A DNA stretch of 64,000 nt from Allorhizobium ampelinum S4 (GTDB taxonomy: Bacteria > Pseudomonadota > Alphaproteobacteria > Rhizobiales > Rhizobiaceae). The notes beneath the pieces are model-generated. The model searched no databases. It was not told the DNA's origin and worked only from the letters and a program-made list of their open reading frames with translations. How positions within the stretch are numbered: the first letter of the stretch is position 1; every line of letters starts with the position of its first letter. Shown in pieces: positions 17,740 to 26,118 of this stretch. Made by a program: the position numbers and the translations under genes. The stretch spans positions 809,001-873,000 of the forward strand of contig NC_011989.1 in the NCBI RefSeq assembly GCF_000016285.1. The letters are read 5' to 3'.

Positions 17740-17940
17740 TAACAGTCTATCCAATAATCGCCGCTGGCCGTCTGCAAATGGCAATTTCTCCGCTTGCCTG
17801 CTTCATTCGCATTTCCAAACGAAAAACCGCTTCGCACTTTTCCTGGAATGCTTGTACTCACGTACATTAAGTACGCTCCGTTCCGGTTCTCAAAATCACC
17901 ATTTTCGCCAGGCCAGCAGTAATTCTTGAACAGACTGTAA
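17740..17940 (+). mobile_element. MITE copy 1 (195-bp core, TAA target duplication)
   Basis: Core 17743-17937 begins CAGTCTATCCAATAATC and ends in GACTG. Its termini are imperfect inverted repeats: the outer 30 bp at each end, duplication included, match at 23 positions, and similarity extends inward through an AAATGG(T/C)(G/A)ATTT block. It is flanked on both sides by TAA. It starts 2 bp after the stop of the GGDEF-like gene. By eye it is about 90% identical to copy 3. No transposase is encoded. Confidence 0.85.
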
Positions 17941-18007
17941 AACCCCCGCTTAAACGGCGGGTGACAGAGCAATTGTCTATAGCGCCGGGCCGAAAAATCG
18001 ATGCGTC

Positions 18008-18054
18008 AACCTAAAGTCTGTCAGGTTCAGATTGAACCTGACAGACTTTAGGTT
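18008..18054. terminator. 22-bp perfect hairpin, terminator-like, at the head of repeat B
   Basis: AACCTAAAGTCTGTCAGGTTCA at 18008-18029 is written here in two parts (AACCTAAAGTC, then TGTCAGGTTCA). It is exactly complementary to 18033-18054, leaving a 3-nt centre, and is followed by TCTTTGTTTTC. A stem this long and perfect followed by a T-rich stretch could terminate transcription. Confidence 0.5.
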
Positions 18055-18114
18055 TCTTTGTTTTCGATTGTCTTTTCGAGAAGACCGGTTGCCAATTTTT
18101 CCCGGCGAAACTCT
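18015..18114 (+). repeat. Intergenic repeat family B, copy 1 (RIME-like)
   Basis: A roughly 100-bp element starting with the GTCTGTCAGGTTCAGATTGA hairpin arm and ending GAAACTCT. It aligns along its whole length, about 80% identical by eye, with 31385-31483. The TTGTCTTTTCG...CCGGTT...TTTCCC core resembles the Rhizobium-specific intergenic mosaic elements (RIME) known from this family. Confidence 0.7.
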
Positions 18115-18613
18115 ATTCGCCCGCTTATTTGCGGCTTGTTTCTTCTGTATCGCGCTACGTCCTCATTTCAGAGGGTATTCAGTTTGCTGCGCATCGCTCC
18201 CGCAGCAAATAACGTTATAAGTGCAAAATAATTTAGCATCTCCTGTTTTGAGTGCATTAAATTAAGAGATGCTTAAGTTAATGTTTCCAATATTGGGTTG
18301 TTGCAGATGCATCTGCACGTTTTGAGCGTTTCTTGAAATTGAGTGGCCTGCTTTATGACAATGCAGGCACCCTGTTGTCCGGATGGAATGAGAGCCAGCC
18401 CGCAACGGCAAATCGGCAAAGAGGCTCTATCGGCCTTGAACCATCATGTGCGTTTGATGATCCGTTTGGCTGGGGGCCAGCGGATATCTCTATGCTGTGA
18501 TTTTCTGATTTTGCGGGTCTTTCACGCATCGCACCGTTCGTCTGTGGTCGCAGTCGCGGGGCTAGCTTTTGTCATCATGGGTGGGGGCGGAAAGCCCTAT
18601 ACGGGGAGAGACA
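18115..18613. other. Intergenic region upstream of the chemoreceptor
   Basis: About 500 bp with no supported gene. It is moderately AT-rich to about 18300 and should hold the promoter of the receptor gene at 18614. Short open frames here have no convincing start or codon pattern. Confidence 0.4.
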
Positions 18614-20449
18614 ATGTCGTTTTTATCAAATATCACCATCGCAAAGAAGATCTACATTGCCTCGGGGCTTGGCGTGGCCATGGTTGTGGGCATGGTTGCC
18701 AACCAGCAATGGACGAACAGCACGATCAAGGCAGCGCAGGACATTGTCGCGCGTGAACAGACGGTTCTCGATGGTATTAGTGCCAGCGAGAAAGCATTCG
18801 TAGAGATGAAGAGCGGTGTACGCAACATCATGCTCGCACCCACCGTCAAGGAGGTGGATGACGAGCTGGCCGCGGTCAATAAATCAGCCCTCAACGGTCA
18901 AAACAGTCTGAAAGAGGCGATGCGCGTTGCTGAAAATCCGAGTGCGTTGCAGGCCATTTCGACAGGTCTCGGCGACTACGCAACGGCTTCCATCAAGATC
19001 AAGGATTTCGTCAAAGAGCAGCGGGCGCAGCAAAGTCAGGACCTTGTCGCGCTGACCGCCCGCCGTGACCAATATACCAGACCAATCACCTCGAAACTCA
19101 ACGAGTCCATTCAAAGCGCGGTTGCGGCGTCCCGCAAGGTAACGACGGATGCCCGCAGCTCTCTTCAGGCGACGGAAGCACGCTCGGAGACCATTAACGG
19201 CACGATCCAGATCCTGATTGTGCTGGTGCTGATTGCAACGGCTTTCGTGCTGCGCAGCACCGTGGTGATACCGATCAAATTGCTGGTTGAAGCCATGAAC
19301 AGGCTCTCCTCGGGCGATACAAGCCGTAGGGCGGATTTTGGCCCACGGGGCGATGAAATTGGCCTGATGTGCGATGCCGTTGAGGTTTTCCGCGAAGATG
19401 CCGTTGCCAAGCGCCAGCTGGAGGCCGAGGCGGAAACCAACCGCCGCCGTGCCGAACAGGAGCGGATACAGACGCAGCTGAAGGCCGAGGAAGACGCCCG
19501 CGAACGCTTGATGATTGCAACCTCCGGTCTGGCCGCAGGTCTGCGGCGCTTGGCCAGTGGCGATCTGACGGTTGAGCTGCGCGAAGCCTTTTCAGAAGAG
19601 TTTGAAAGCCTGCGGCAGGACTTTAATCAATCAGTGCGCACGCTGGGTGAAACCATGGGCGCTATCCTCGACTCTGTCAGCAACATTAATAACGGTTCCA
19701 CTGAGATTGCGTCTGGCGCAGGTGATCTCTCTAAACGCACGGAACAGCAGGCGGCAGCCCTTGAAGAAACCTCTGCCGCGCTGGATGAAATCACCGTGAA
19801 TGTCTCCAACTCGGCCAAACGCACCCAAGAAGCCCGCGCCGTGGTGATTGAGGCCAACAAAGCCGCGCGGCAATCTGGCCAGGTGGTGGCCAACGCCGTC
19901 GATGCCATGCAGCGCATCGAGGCATCTTCCAGCCAGATCTCCAACATCATCGGGGTGATCGACGAAATTGCCTTCCAGACCAACCTTCTGGCCCTGAACG
20001 CCGGCGTTGAAGCCGCCCGTGCAGGCGAAGCGGGCAAGGGCTTTGCGGTGGTGGCACAGGAAGTGCGCGAACTGGCGCAACGCTCGGCGCAGGCCGCCAA
20101 GGAAATCAAGGAGCTGATCCGCAATTCTTCCGAGGAAGTGGGCAATGGCGTCAACCTCGTGCGCGACACCGGCAGCGTGCTCAAAACCATCGAAGACTAC
20201 GTCTCCACCGCAAACGGCCATATGGATGCCATCGCCACCTCGGCGCAGGAGCAATCCGTGGGCCTCACCCAGGTCAACAGCGCCGTCAACCACATGGACC
20301 AGATGACCCAACAAAACGCCGCCATGGTCGAAGAAACTACTGCCGCCAGTGCATCACTGGCCGGTGAGGTCAACAAGCTTCGCCAATTGCTGGGGCAATT
20401 CCAGATTGGCCGCGGTGCCGGGAATTCCGGCATGTCCTATGCGGCGTGA
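18614..20449 (+). CDS. Methyl-accepting chemotaxis protein
   Basis: A 611-residue membrane chemoreceptor. A membrane helix near residues 13-30 ([16 protein letters not shown]) is followed by a helical periplasmic domain of about 165 residues, probably a four-helix bundle. A second helix ([16 protein letters not shown]) leads into a HAMP domain and a second HAMP-like segment ([18 protein letters not shown]). The signalling domain has the standard tip ([20 protein letters not shown]). No CheR/CheB tethering pentapeptide is present at the C-terminus (GMSYAA). ATG 18614 follows GGGGAGAG. Ligand unknown. Confidence 0.93.
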   Translation: MSFLSNITIAKKIYIASGLGVAMVVGMVANQQWTNSTIKAAQDIVAREQTVLDGISASEKAFVEMKSGVRNIMLAPTVKEVDDELAAVNKSALNGQNSLKEAMRVAENPSALQAISTGLGDYATASIKIKDFVKEQRAQQSQDLVALTARRDQYTRPITSKLNESIQSAVAASRKVTTDARSSLQATEARSETINGTIQILIVLVLIATAFVLRSTVVIPIKLLVEAMNRLSSGDTSRRADFGPRGDEIGLMCDAVEVFREDAVAKRQLEAEAETNRRRAEQERIQTQLKAEEDARERLMIATSGLAAGLRRLASGDLTVELREAFSEEFESLRQDFNQSVRTLGETMGAILDSVSNINNGSTEIASGAGDLSKRTEQQAAALEETSAALDEITVNVSNSAKRTQEARAVVIEANKAARQSGQVVANAVDAMQRIEASSSQISNIIGVIDEIAFQTNLLALNAGVEAARAGEAGKGFAVVAQEVRELAQRSAQAAKEIKELIRNSSEEVGNGVNLVRDTGSVLKTIEDYVSTANGHMDAIATSAQEQSVGLTQVNSAVNHMDQMTQQNAAMVEETTAASASLAGEVNKLRQLLGQFQIGRGAGNSGMSYAA

Positions 20450-20467
20450 AGGTCGTGTGAAGGGCGG

Positions 20468-20487
20468 AAACGTCGGGGCGTTTTTTG
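20468..20487 (+). terminator. Short intrinsic terminator after the chemoreceptor
   Basis: AAACG (20468-20472) and CGTTT (20479-20483) form a short stem with TTTTTT overlapping and following the 3' arm (20481-20486). Confidence 0.5.
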
Positions 20488-20506
20488 ATGCGGCTATAAT
20501 GCGCTG

Positions 20507-20770
20507 ATGACGTTCCCAAAAATGGCAACAATTGACTCGCTATCCGATGCTATCGGATTGGCGGGTCTTGTCGTTGCGGGTAGCCTGCCGATATTTGCCG
20601 GTCTCGTGATGTCTATCCTGCGGATGTTACGGCGGCCGCAATCTCATGACCCCGTGTTTTGCAGTCTGACGACCAACCGCGCAATCGCTAGCACCCAAAT
20701 CACCCCATGTCGCAATCCATATCTGCGATGTCGTAGGCCAAGGCGGCGTGGGTGGTGCGCTTGTGGCTAG
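20507..20770 (+). CDS. Possible small membrane protein (doubtful)
   Basis: An 87-codon frame with one hydrophobic segment (AIGLAGLVVAGSLPIFAGLV) followed by basic residues, which would fit a small single-span protein. The last 40 residues look like non-coding translation (many Arg, Cys and Pro). No good ribosome binding site is visible. It lies right after a terminator. It may be a remnant or chance. Confidence 0.2.
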   Translation: MTFPKMATIDSLSDAIGLAGLVVAGSLPIFAGLVMSILRMLRRPQSHDPVFCSLTTNRAIASTQITPCRNPYLRCRRPRRRGWCACG

Positions 20771-20947
20771 ATGGGAAAAAGCTCACATCCTCTGAAAAAC
20801 AATGGTTCTGAACCGAGTGATGGTTTAGAATCGAGGTTTGAAGGTATGGGCGGGTTATGAGGCATAGGTCGCGCTGTGCTGTCGCAGGTAGGCGGGTATC
20901 TCCCCTTTCTTTCGATGCTCCCGCGCCGGTTGGAAAACGAGGGTATC
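20771..20947. other. Leader region of the Rieske oxygenase gene
   Basis: Contains GGTTCTGAACC (an 11-bp palindrome) and the likely promoter of the oxygenase gene. The reading frame is open from 20876, but the preferred start is at 20948. Confidence 0.35.
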
Positions 20948-22204
20948 ATGGATATTCACAGCACCGTTCTGCGCCAGCTGAAAAATCGCCGCGAAGGCTA
21001 TAGTCTGGAACAGCCCTTCTATATCGACAAGGATTACTTCAAGCTCGATATGGAATTGATCTGGTATCGTGACTGGCTGTTCATGGGTCATGATTGCGAA
21101 ATTCCGAGAGCCGGCAATTATTTTACCGTGCAGATCGGTGATTATCCTGTCGTGGTCGTGCGCGGGCGCGATGGAGTGATCCGTGCTTTCCACAATACCT
21201 GTCGTCACCGCGGCCACCGGGTCTGCACGCAGGAGCGTGGCGCGTCGGCCAAGCTCGTCTGTCCCTATCACCAGTGGACCTATGATCTGGATGGCTCGCT
21301 GGTGTTTGCCCGCCAGATGGGCGAGGATTTTGACAAGAGCCAGCATGGCATGAAGCCGGTCGCCTGCGAAAGCTTTGGCGGCTATATCTTCATCTGTCTG
21401 GCAGAGGTGCCGGAGGATTTCGCCAGCTTCCGCGCCACAGCCTTGCCCTATCTTCAGCCGCACCGGCTCAGCGAAGCCAAGATTGCCCATCGCAACACCA
21501 TTGTCGAAAAGGGCAATTGGAAGCTAGTTTGGGAAAACAACCGGGAATGCTACCATTGCGCCGGCAATCACCCGGAACTGTGCCGCACCTATCCGGAAGC
21601 ACCAAGCGCCACCGGCGTGCAGGGCGCGGGCGACGATCCTGTGATTACCGAGCACTGGCAGCGGTGCGAGGCGGCTAACCTGCCCAGCGCCTTCACCATG
21701 CATCAGAGCGGCCAGTTCCGTGTTGCCCGCATGCCGCTGGTGCAGGATGCTGAAAGCTATACGATGGACGGCAAGCGGGCCGTCAAGCGTCCGCTGTCGG
21801 ATGATGTGACCATCTCCCATATCGGCACGATGCTGATGTTCCACTACCCGACCACCTGGAACCATCTGCTTGGCGACCACGCTATCACCTTCCGCGTCCT
21901 GCCCTTGAGTGCCGAGGAAACCGCCGTCACCACCACCTGGCTGGTGCATAAGGATGCGGTGGAAGGCGTGGATTACAATCTCCACGACCTCACCCATGTC
22001 TGGAACATGACCAACGACCAGGACCGGTCGATTGTCGAGGAAAATGCCTTCGGCATCCGCTCTCCCGCTTACGAGCCCGGTCCCTATTCGCCGGATCATG
22101 AGGGCGGCGTCATGCAGTTCATTGAATGGTATGCGAATTTCATGGTTGACCGTCTGGACGGCGAAACCGCCTCGCGGAAATCCCCCCTGTCGGTCGTGGC
22201 CTGA
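20948..22204 (+). CDS. Rieske non-heme iron oxygenase, alpha subunit (GbcA/Stc2-like)
   Basis: A 418-residue terminal oxygenase. The Rieske [2Fe-2S] site is C-R-H at 78-80 or so and C-P-Y-H about 20 residues later (VCPYHQWTYD). The mononuclear iron site is in NNRECYHCAGNHPELC. This architecture, length and a dedicated downstream reductase match the quaternary-ammonium demethylases GbcA (glycine betaine) and Stc2 (stachydrine), which release formaldehyde. The alternative is another small aromatic or methylamine oxygenase. GAGGG lies before ATG 20948. The reductase starts 2 bp after the stop. Confidence 0.85.
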   Translation: MDIHSTVLRQLKNRREGYSLEQPFYIDKDYFKLDMELIWYRDWLFMGHDCEIPRAGNYFTVQIGDYPVVVVRGRDGVIRAFHNTCRHRGHRVCTQERGASAKLVCPYHQWTYDLDGSLVFARQMGEDFDKSQHGMKPVACESFGGYIFICLAEVPEDFASFRATALPYLQPHRLSEAKIAHRNTIVEKGNWKLVWENNRECYHCAGNHPELCRTYPEAPSATGVQGAGDDPVITEHWQRCEAANLPSAFTMHQSGQFRVARMPLVQDAESYTMDGKRAVKRPLSDDVTISHIGTMLMFHYPTTWNHLLGDHAITFRVLPLSAEETAVTTTWLVHKDAVEGVDYNLHDLTHVWNMTNDQDRSIVEENAFGIRSPAYEPGPYSPDHEGGVMQFIEWYANFMVDRLDGETASRKSPLSVVA

Positions 22205-22206
22205 TC

Positions 22207-23289
22207 ATGGCGGTGGACAAGATCTATCGGCATGTCGATGAAATGCGGCCCTGGTCGGACCGGGAGCATCTGCTGGAATGCGTCGCCTGGACGCCGGAAG
22301 CCCCCGATGTCATGACCTTCACCTTCAAGTCGGATAGGCCGGGCCATTGGTTCCGCTACCTGCCCGGTCAGTTCGTGACGCTGGAACTGCCGGTTGGACC
22401 GGAACCTGTGATGCGCACCTATACGCTGTCCTCCAGCCCGTCGCGGCCCTATACTGTGGCTGTCACGGTCAAGGCGCAGAAGGACAGTATCGGCACCCGC
22501 TGGATGTTTGAAAACCTCAAGCCGGGCATGAAGATCAAGGCCTTCGGACCGCTTGGCGATTTTTCCTATGTGAAGCATCCCGGCGAGAAATATCTGTTCA
22601 TCTCGGCAGGCTCCGGCATTACCCCGATGATGTCGATGACCCGCGACATGGCCGACCGCCAGCCCGATAGCGACATCGCCTTCATCCACTGCGCCCGCTC
22701 GCCTGACGACATTATTTTCCGCTGGGAACTGGAATATAAGGCCCGTTATCTGCCCTTCTTCCAGCTTGGATTCATTGTTGAGCAATTGCAGCGCTCACAG
22801 CTCTGGTCGGGCCTGCGCGGCTTTATCGACAAGGCGAAAATCGGCCTGTTGGCACCGGATTTTCTGGACCGCACGGTGTTTTGCTGCGGGCCGGAACCGT
22901 TCATGGCAACGGTCAGGGAATCGCTGGCCGGTGCCGGGTTCGACATGAGCCGTTACCACGAGGAAACCTTCCAGCCGGTGGCGCCGGAGCCGATGGTGGT
23001 GGTGGCCGATCCCACGGGCGAGGTGAAGCCGCATAAGGTTGCCTTCACGCTGGCTGGCAAGGAAGCGCTGTGCGAGCCGGGCTTTACCGTGCTGCAAGCC
23101 GCCCGCTCCATCGGCGTGCGCATCGGCGCTGCCTGCGAATCCGGCCTGTGCGGCACCTGCCGGGTGATGAAGTTGTCGGGCGACGTGGAAATGAACCACA
23201 ATGGCGGCATTCTCGATGACGAAATCGAGGAGGGCTATATCCTCGCCTGCTGTTCGCGCCCGACAGGCGATGTTGAAATCGAGGTCTGA
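22207..23289 (+). CDS. Hybrid flavin/[2Fe-2S] reductase for the Rieske oxygenase (GbcB-like)
   Basis: Passes electrons from NAD(P)H to the oxygenase. The 360-residue protein has an FAD domain (MRTYTLSSSPSRPY near residue 62), an NAD-binding domain (FISAGSGITPMMSM near 137; CCGPEPFM near 226) and a C-terminal plant-type ferredoxin domain. The iron-sulfur cysteines are in CESGLCGTC and a later ILACC. Domain order (reductase then ferredoxin) is that of GbcB. It follows the oxygenase with 2 bp between stop and start, so they form an operon that ends at MITE copy 2. Confidence 0.92.
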   Translation: MAVDKIYRHVDEMRPWSDREHLLECVAWTPEAPDVMTFTFKSDRPGHWFRYLPGQFVTLELPVGPEPVMRTYTLSSSPSRPYTVAVTVKAQKDSIGTRWMFENLKPGMKIKAFGPLGDFSYVKHPGEKYLFISAGSGITPMMSMTRDMADRQPDSDIAFIHCARSPDDIIFRWELEYKARYLPFFQLGFIVEQLQRSQLWSGLRGFIDKAKIGLLAPDFLDRTVFCCGPEPFMATVRESLAGAGFDMSRYHEETFQPVAPEPMVVVADPTGEVKPHKVAFTLAGKEALCEPGFTVLQAARSIGVRIGAACESGLCGTCRVMKLSGDVEMNHNGGILDDEIEEGYILACCSRPTGDVEIEV

Positions 23290-23314
23290 TCCGAAGGATC
23301 GGTCCTCGCTTGTC

Positions 23315-23460
23315 TTACAGTCTGTTCAAGAATTGCTGCTGGCCCGGCGAAAATGGTGATTTCGAGAACCGGAACGGAGCGTACTTAAGGTACGTGAGTA
23401 CCGGAAGCGCAGAAATTGCCATTTGCAGACGGCCAGCGGCGATTATTGGATAGACTGTTA
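23315..23460 (-). mobile_element. MITE copy 2 (140-bp core, internal deletion, TTA target duplication)
   Basis: Core 23318-23457 lies in the opposite orientation to copies 1 and 3 and lacks about 55 bp of the interior (the segment around GCATTTCCAAACG). Both ends and the GTACTCACGTAC centre are kept. Flanking direct repeats are TTA (23315-23317) and TTA (23458-23460); the second is the stop codon of the gene on the minus strand. Confidence 0.82.
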
Positions 23461-24063
23461 CATGCTGGCGATGATCTTGCGCAGTGCCGAGGTGCGTGCG
23501 CCCAAGAGCAGCACGTTTTTCAGCGCCACTTTCGGATCGCTGGTGCGAAACAGCAGGCCATCTTCGCGGATCGAGCGATCCACGGTCATTGCGCGTTTGG
23601 CCCTGTCGGGCTTCAGCGCCACGGCAAAATACATCCGGCCATATTGCGGGGTGATCTTGCGGAAGAAACTATCCTCGCCGCCTACCTCGGCATTAAAATT
23701 GGCGAAGTAGAAAGCCCATTTCACATCGGCATATTGGGCGAAATTTGACCGTGATGCCGTGACATGACAGTAACCCAGATGCGGAATATCCTGAAGTGTC
23801 TGATGAAACAGCAGTTTGGGAAAGCGGATGGACTTGTGAAAACCGTTGATGCGCTGATGGGTGGTCTCTGCCGCCACTTCCAGCCGCCGTGCGGTGCGCA
23901 CTGCCACTTCCTCGTGGGTCAGATAGCGCTTTTCGTCGGCCAGCCAGTCATCCTCGTCGCGGATGATCTTGCCGGTCCGCAGGAATTCGCTGTGGACGGC
24001 CTTGGGAGGCTTGTTTTCGAGAGCCGTCGCTTTGGGGGCCGCATAATATCTCAGTTTGGACAT
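23458..24063 (-). CDS. Conserved hypothetical protein
   Basis: A 201-residue protein that I do not recognise. It is hydrophilic, mostly alpha/beta, with no signal peptide: MSKLRYYAAPKATALENKPP at the start, HEEVAVRTARRLEVAAETTH in the middle and a C-terminus rich in basic residues. GGAGAGTG before the ATG at 24063 supports this start over the open frame reaching 24135. Its TAA stop is the target duplication of MITE copy 2, so the element inserted exactly at its end. It may belong to a rhizobial DUF family. Confidence 0.7.
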   Translation of the reverse strand: MSKLRYYAAPKATALENKPPKAVHSEFLRTGKIIRDEDDWLADEKRYLTHEEVAVRTARRLEVAAETTHQRINGFHKSIRFPKLLFHQTLQDIPHLGYCHVTASRSNFAQYADVKWAFYFANFNAEVGGEDSFFRKITPQYGRMYFAVALKPDRAKRAMTVDRSIREDGLLFRTSDPKVALKNVLLLGARTSALRKIIASM

Positions 24064-24388
24064 CGAACGCACTCTCCACACAAAGGATGACGAGCTGCCG
24101 CATTGGCTGTCGCCCAAGTGAATGACCGGATACAAGTAAATTACCGGATGCTTGTTAAAAGAAACTTTCCCAAGCTTTAGGCCGGCTGCGTTTCGCGAGG
24201 CTTGTCTGACAGCGGACAGGCGAGTGGCAGATGTATTAATCGCCGGTTCATCCGCACCTGGCTAGGGTGAGGGCAATAAGGGCAAGTATTGCCGTTCCGT
24301 ATCATGTGTCCAACAAGTGTGATGAGACGTGATCTGGACAGGCGAGCTTCCCCTCCCTATCTCTATTGATCATATGGAGACGACGATC
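24064..24388. other. Intergenic region between divergent genes
   Basis: About 325 bp holding the promoters of the hypothetical gene and the BA14K gene. ACCGGATACAAGTAAATT and ACCGGATGCTTGTTAAAA (24123-24160) form a loose direct repeat. No gene is supported. Confidence 0.35.
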
Positions 24389-24847
24389 ATGACCCTTACC
24401 AAGCGCATTGCAGTGGCCGGTACGGCATTGGCAGTTCTGGCAACCTCTTTTATATCCGCCGACGCCATGCCTCTGAACACTTTACAGCCGACGGCGCAAT
24501 CTGCTGTTCCAGTGGAACAGGTTCAGTGGCGCGGCTATGACGATGGTTATGGACGAGGCGGTGGCTATTACCGTGGCTACCGGGGTTACGATGGCCCGCG
24601 CCCCGGCTACCGCCGTCATCATGACGGTCATTGGTATCCGCTGGCAGCCTTTGCCGCCGGTGCGCTGATCGGTGGGGCCATCGCCTCGCAGCCACGCCCG
24701 GCACCCGCTGCGCCCGCCTATAGCAATGGCATCAATCCGCGCCATTACGATTGGTGCGCCGGTCGCTACCGCAGCTATGATTCCTATAGCAATACGTTTG
24801 TGACCTATAGCGGTGCGCGTCAGCAGTGCTATTCGCCTTACTATTAA
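24389..24847 (+). CDS. BA14K family protein
   Basis: A 152-residue exported protein. A signal peptide covers about residues 1-26 (ending FISADA). A Gly/Tyr/Arg-rich stretch (GYDDGYGRGGGYYRGYRGYD) leads to a hydrophobic segment (AAFAAGALIGGAIAS). The C-terminal BA14K motif follows: HYDWCAGRYRSYDSYSNTF then GARQQCYSPYY. BA14K proteins of Brucella and rhizobia are envelope proteins, some immunoreactive or lectin-like. The ATG at 24389 follows GGAGACG; the ATG at 24374 is an alternative. Confidence 0.88.
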   Translation: MTLTKRIAVAGTALAVLATSFISADAMPLNTLQPTAQSAVPVEQVQWRGYDDGYGRGGGYYRGYRGYDGPRPGYRRHHDGHWYPLAAFAAGALIGGAIASQPRPAPAAPAYSNGINPRHYDWCAGRYRSYDSYSNTFVTYSGARQQCYSPYY

Positions 24848-24870
24848 GCGTTATTGTTCATTGATGAAGC

Positions 24871-24904
24871 GCCCGGTGCTGATTGTGCCGGGCCTCTTGC
24901 GTTT
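24871..24904. terminator. Candidate terminator between convergent genes
   Basis: GCCCGG (24871-24876) pairs with CCGGGC (24888-24893), followed by CTCTTGCGTTTT. It lies between the 3' ends of the BA14K and ZntB-like genes. Confidence 0.5.
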
Positions 24905-25900
24905 TCAGAGAATTCTGGCGCGCTTCAGGATAAACCAGGCGAGAAAAATCGACCCGAGGATAAAGGCAATCGCATAGGCCGATCCTTCCGGCCCGCTGGT
25001 AAAAGGCAGATGCGAGGTATTCATTCCGAAAAAGCCTGTGACCAGCGAGGGCGGCAGCAGAAAGGCCGTCATCAGCGACAGGATGTAGAGATGACGGTTG
25101 GTCTCGGAGGAGAGCTTGCTGTCGATTTCTTCATGCAATAGCCGGGCGCGCTCATGCAGCGCGTAGACATCATGGTCAGCGGCTTCCAGCCGGTTGGTCA
25201 GGCGGCTCGCCACATCTTCGAAACCAGCGGGCATTTCATCCTCGTCCACAGCGTTGGCGCGCCGCATCATGCTCAGCATACCTCGTAAATGCCGATGCAG
25301 TCGCACGATCACCCGGCGCAGCGGGGCAAGCTGGGTGCGCTCGTCGCGCATGTCCTCATCATAGACGACGTCTTCGATGCGGTTGATCTCTTCCATCAGT
25401 TCCAGCACCAGCGCCATGATACCGCGCTGAAACTCCGCCACCAGCACTTCATAGACCTGCATGGGGGAGGCGAATTTCGCCGGATTTTTCTCGATTGCAC
25501 CGCGCAGAATATCCACCGAGCGGATCGGTTGCAGCCGTGTGGTGATGATGAACCGATCCGAAAGCGCAAAATGTAGCCAGCCGATGTCCCGGGTGGCGGC
25601 GGCAAATTCGCGCTGAAAATCCACCAGCGTCCCATAGATCAGCTGCTCGTCCACCGAGAGCGCCGCGTGATGTTCGTGATTGATCAGGGCGGCGCGGGCC
25701 GCTTCGCTCAGGCCCGGAAACTGTTCGATAAAGCCGGGCACTCGCACGTCGGCAAGATTGAGGTGCAGCCAGAGAAACCCCTTTTCCGGCATCAGGCCCG
25801 TTAGTGTCGCATCCATCGGCAGGCGGGTGGCGCTCTGGTGGCGGGCGTCGATATGATAGGCCCAAACCAGACCGGGAATAGGGGTCGTCGCTGTCAGCAT
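24905..25900 (-). CDS. CorA/ZntB-family divalent cation transporter
   Basis: A 331-residue pentameric-channel subunit: a large N-terminal cytoplasmic domain, then two C-terminal helices. The helices carry the family's GMN motif in FFGMNTSHLPF, between PPSLVTGFF and AYAIAFILGSIFLAWFILKR. Its WLHLNLADVRV region and the lack of CorA's usual loop sequence favour the ZntB subgroup (zinc), but Mg or Co transport cannot be excluded. ATG 25900 follows GAGGAAG; the frame is also open to 25930. Confidence 0.88.
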   Translation of the reverse strand: MLTATTPIPGLVWAYHIDARHQSATRLPMDATLTGLMPEKGFLWLHLNLADVRVPGFIEQFPGLSEAARAALINHEHHAALSVDEQLIYGTLVDFQREFAAATRDIGWLHFALSDRFIITTRLQPIRSVDILRGAIEKNPAKFASPMQVYEVLVAEFQRGIMALVLELMEEINRIEDVVYDEDMRDERTQLAPLRRVIVRLHRHLRGMLSMMRRANAVDEDEMPAGFEDVASRLTNRLEAADHDVYALHERARLLHEEIDSKLSSETNRHLYILSLMTAFLLPPSLVTGFFGMNTSHLPFTSGPEGSAYAIAFILGSIFLAWFILKRARIL

Positions 25901-26022
25901 GGTACCGAACTTCCTCGCATCGCGTCTCATACACTTTTGGCCACCGGCTGTGCCTACGCTATATGCGCCGATTGTGACGCCCGGATCAACAGCGCGTATG
26001 GCCCGAATGAGCTTGCGATTTA

Positions 26023-26038
26023 TTGACGTTTACGTAAA
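26023..26038 (+). promoter_or_regulatory. Palindromic operator candidate upstream of the acyl-CoA dehydrogenase
   Basis: TTGACGTTTACGTAAA contains the perfect palindrome TTTACGTAAA and a repeated ACGT. It resembles the operators of LiuR-type MerR regulators that control branched-chain acyl-CoA catabolism. It also contains TTGACG, which could serve as a -35 box. The regulator is not in the window. Confidence 0.4.
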
Positions 26039-26118
26039 AATCAATTAGCTGAAGTATCAGGAACTATCCGGGTCGGGAGTGGCCCGCTGCAAGCCGGGAT
26101 TTGACGGAGGAGAACGCG

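Noticed and set aside
17631..17972. Open frame across MITE copy 1, with a similar frame across copy 3 (36351-36686)
   Set aside because: The shared translated segment only reflects about 90% nucleotide identity of the two elements; starts lie outside the element and differ, and copy 2 lacks the segment. No transposase motif is present.
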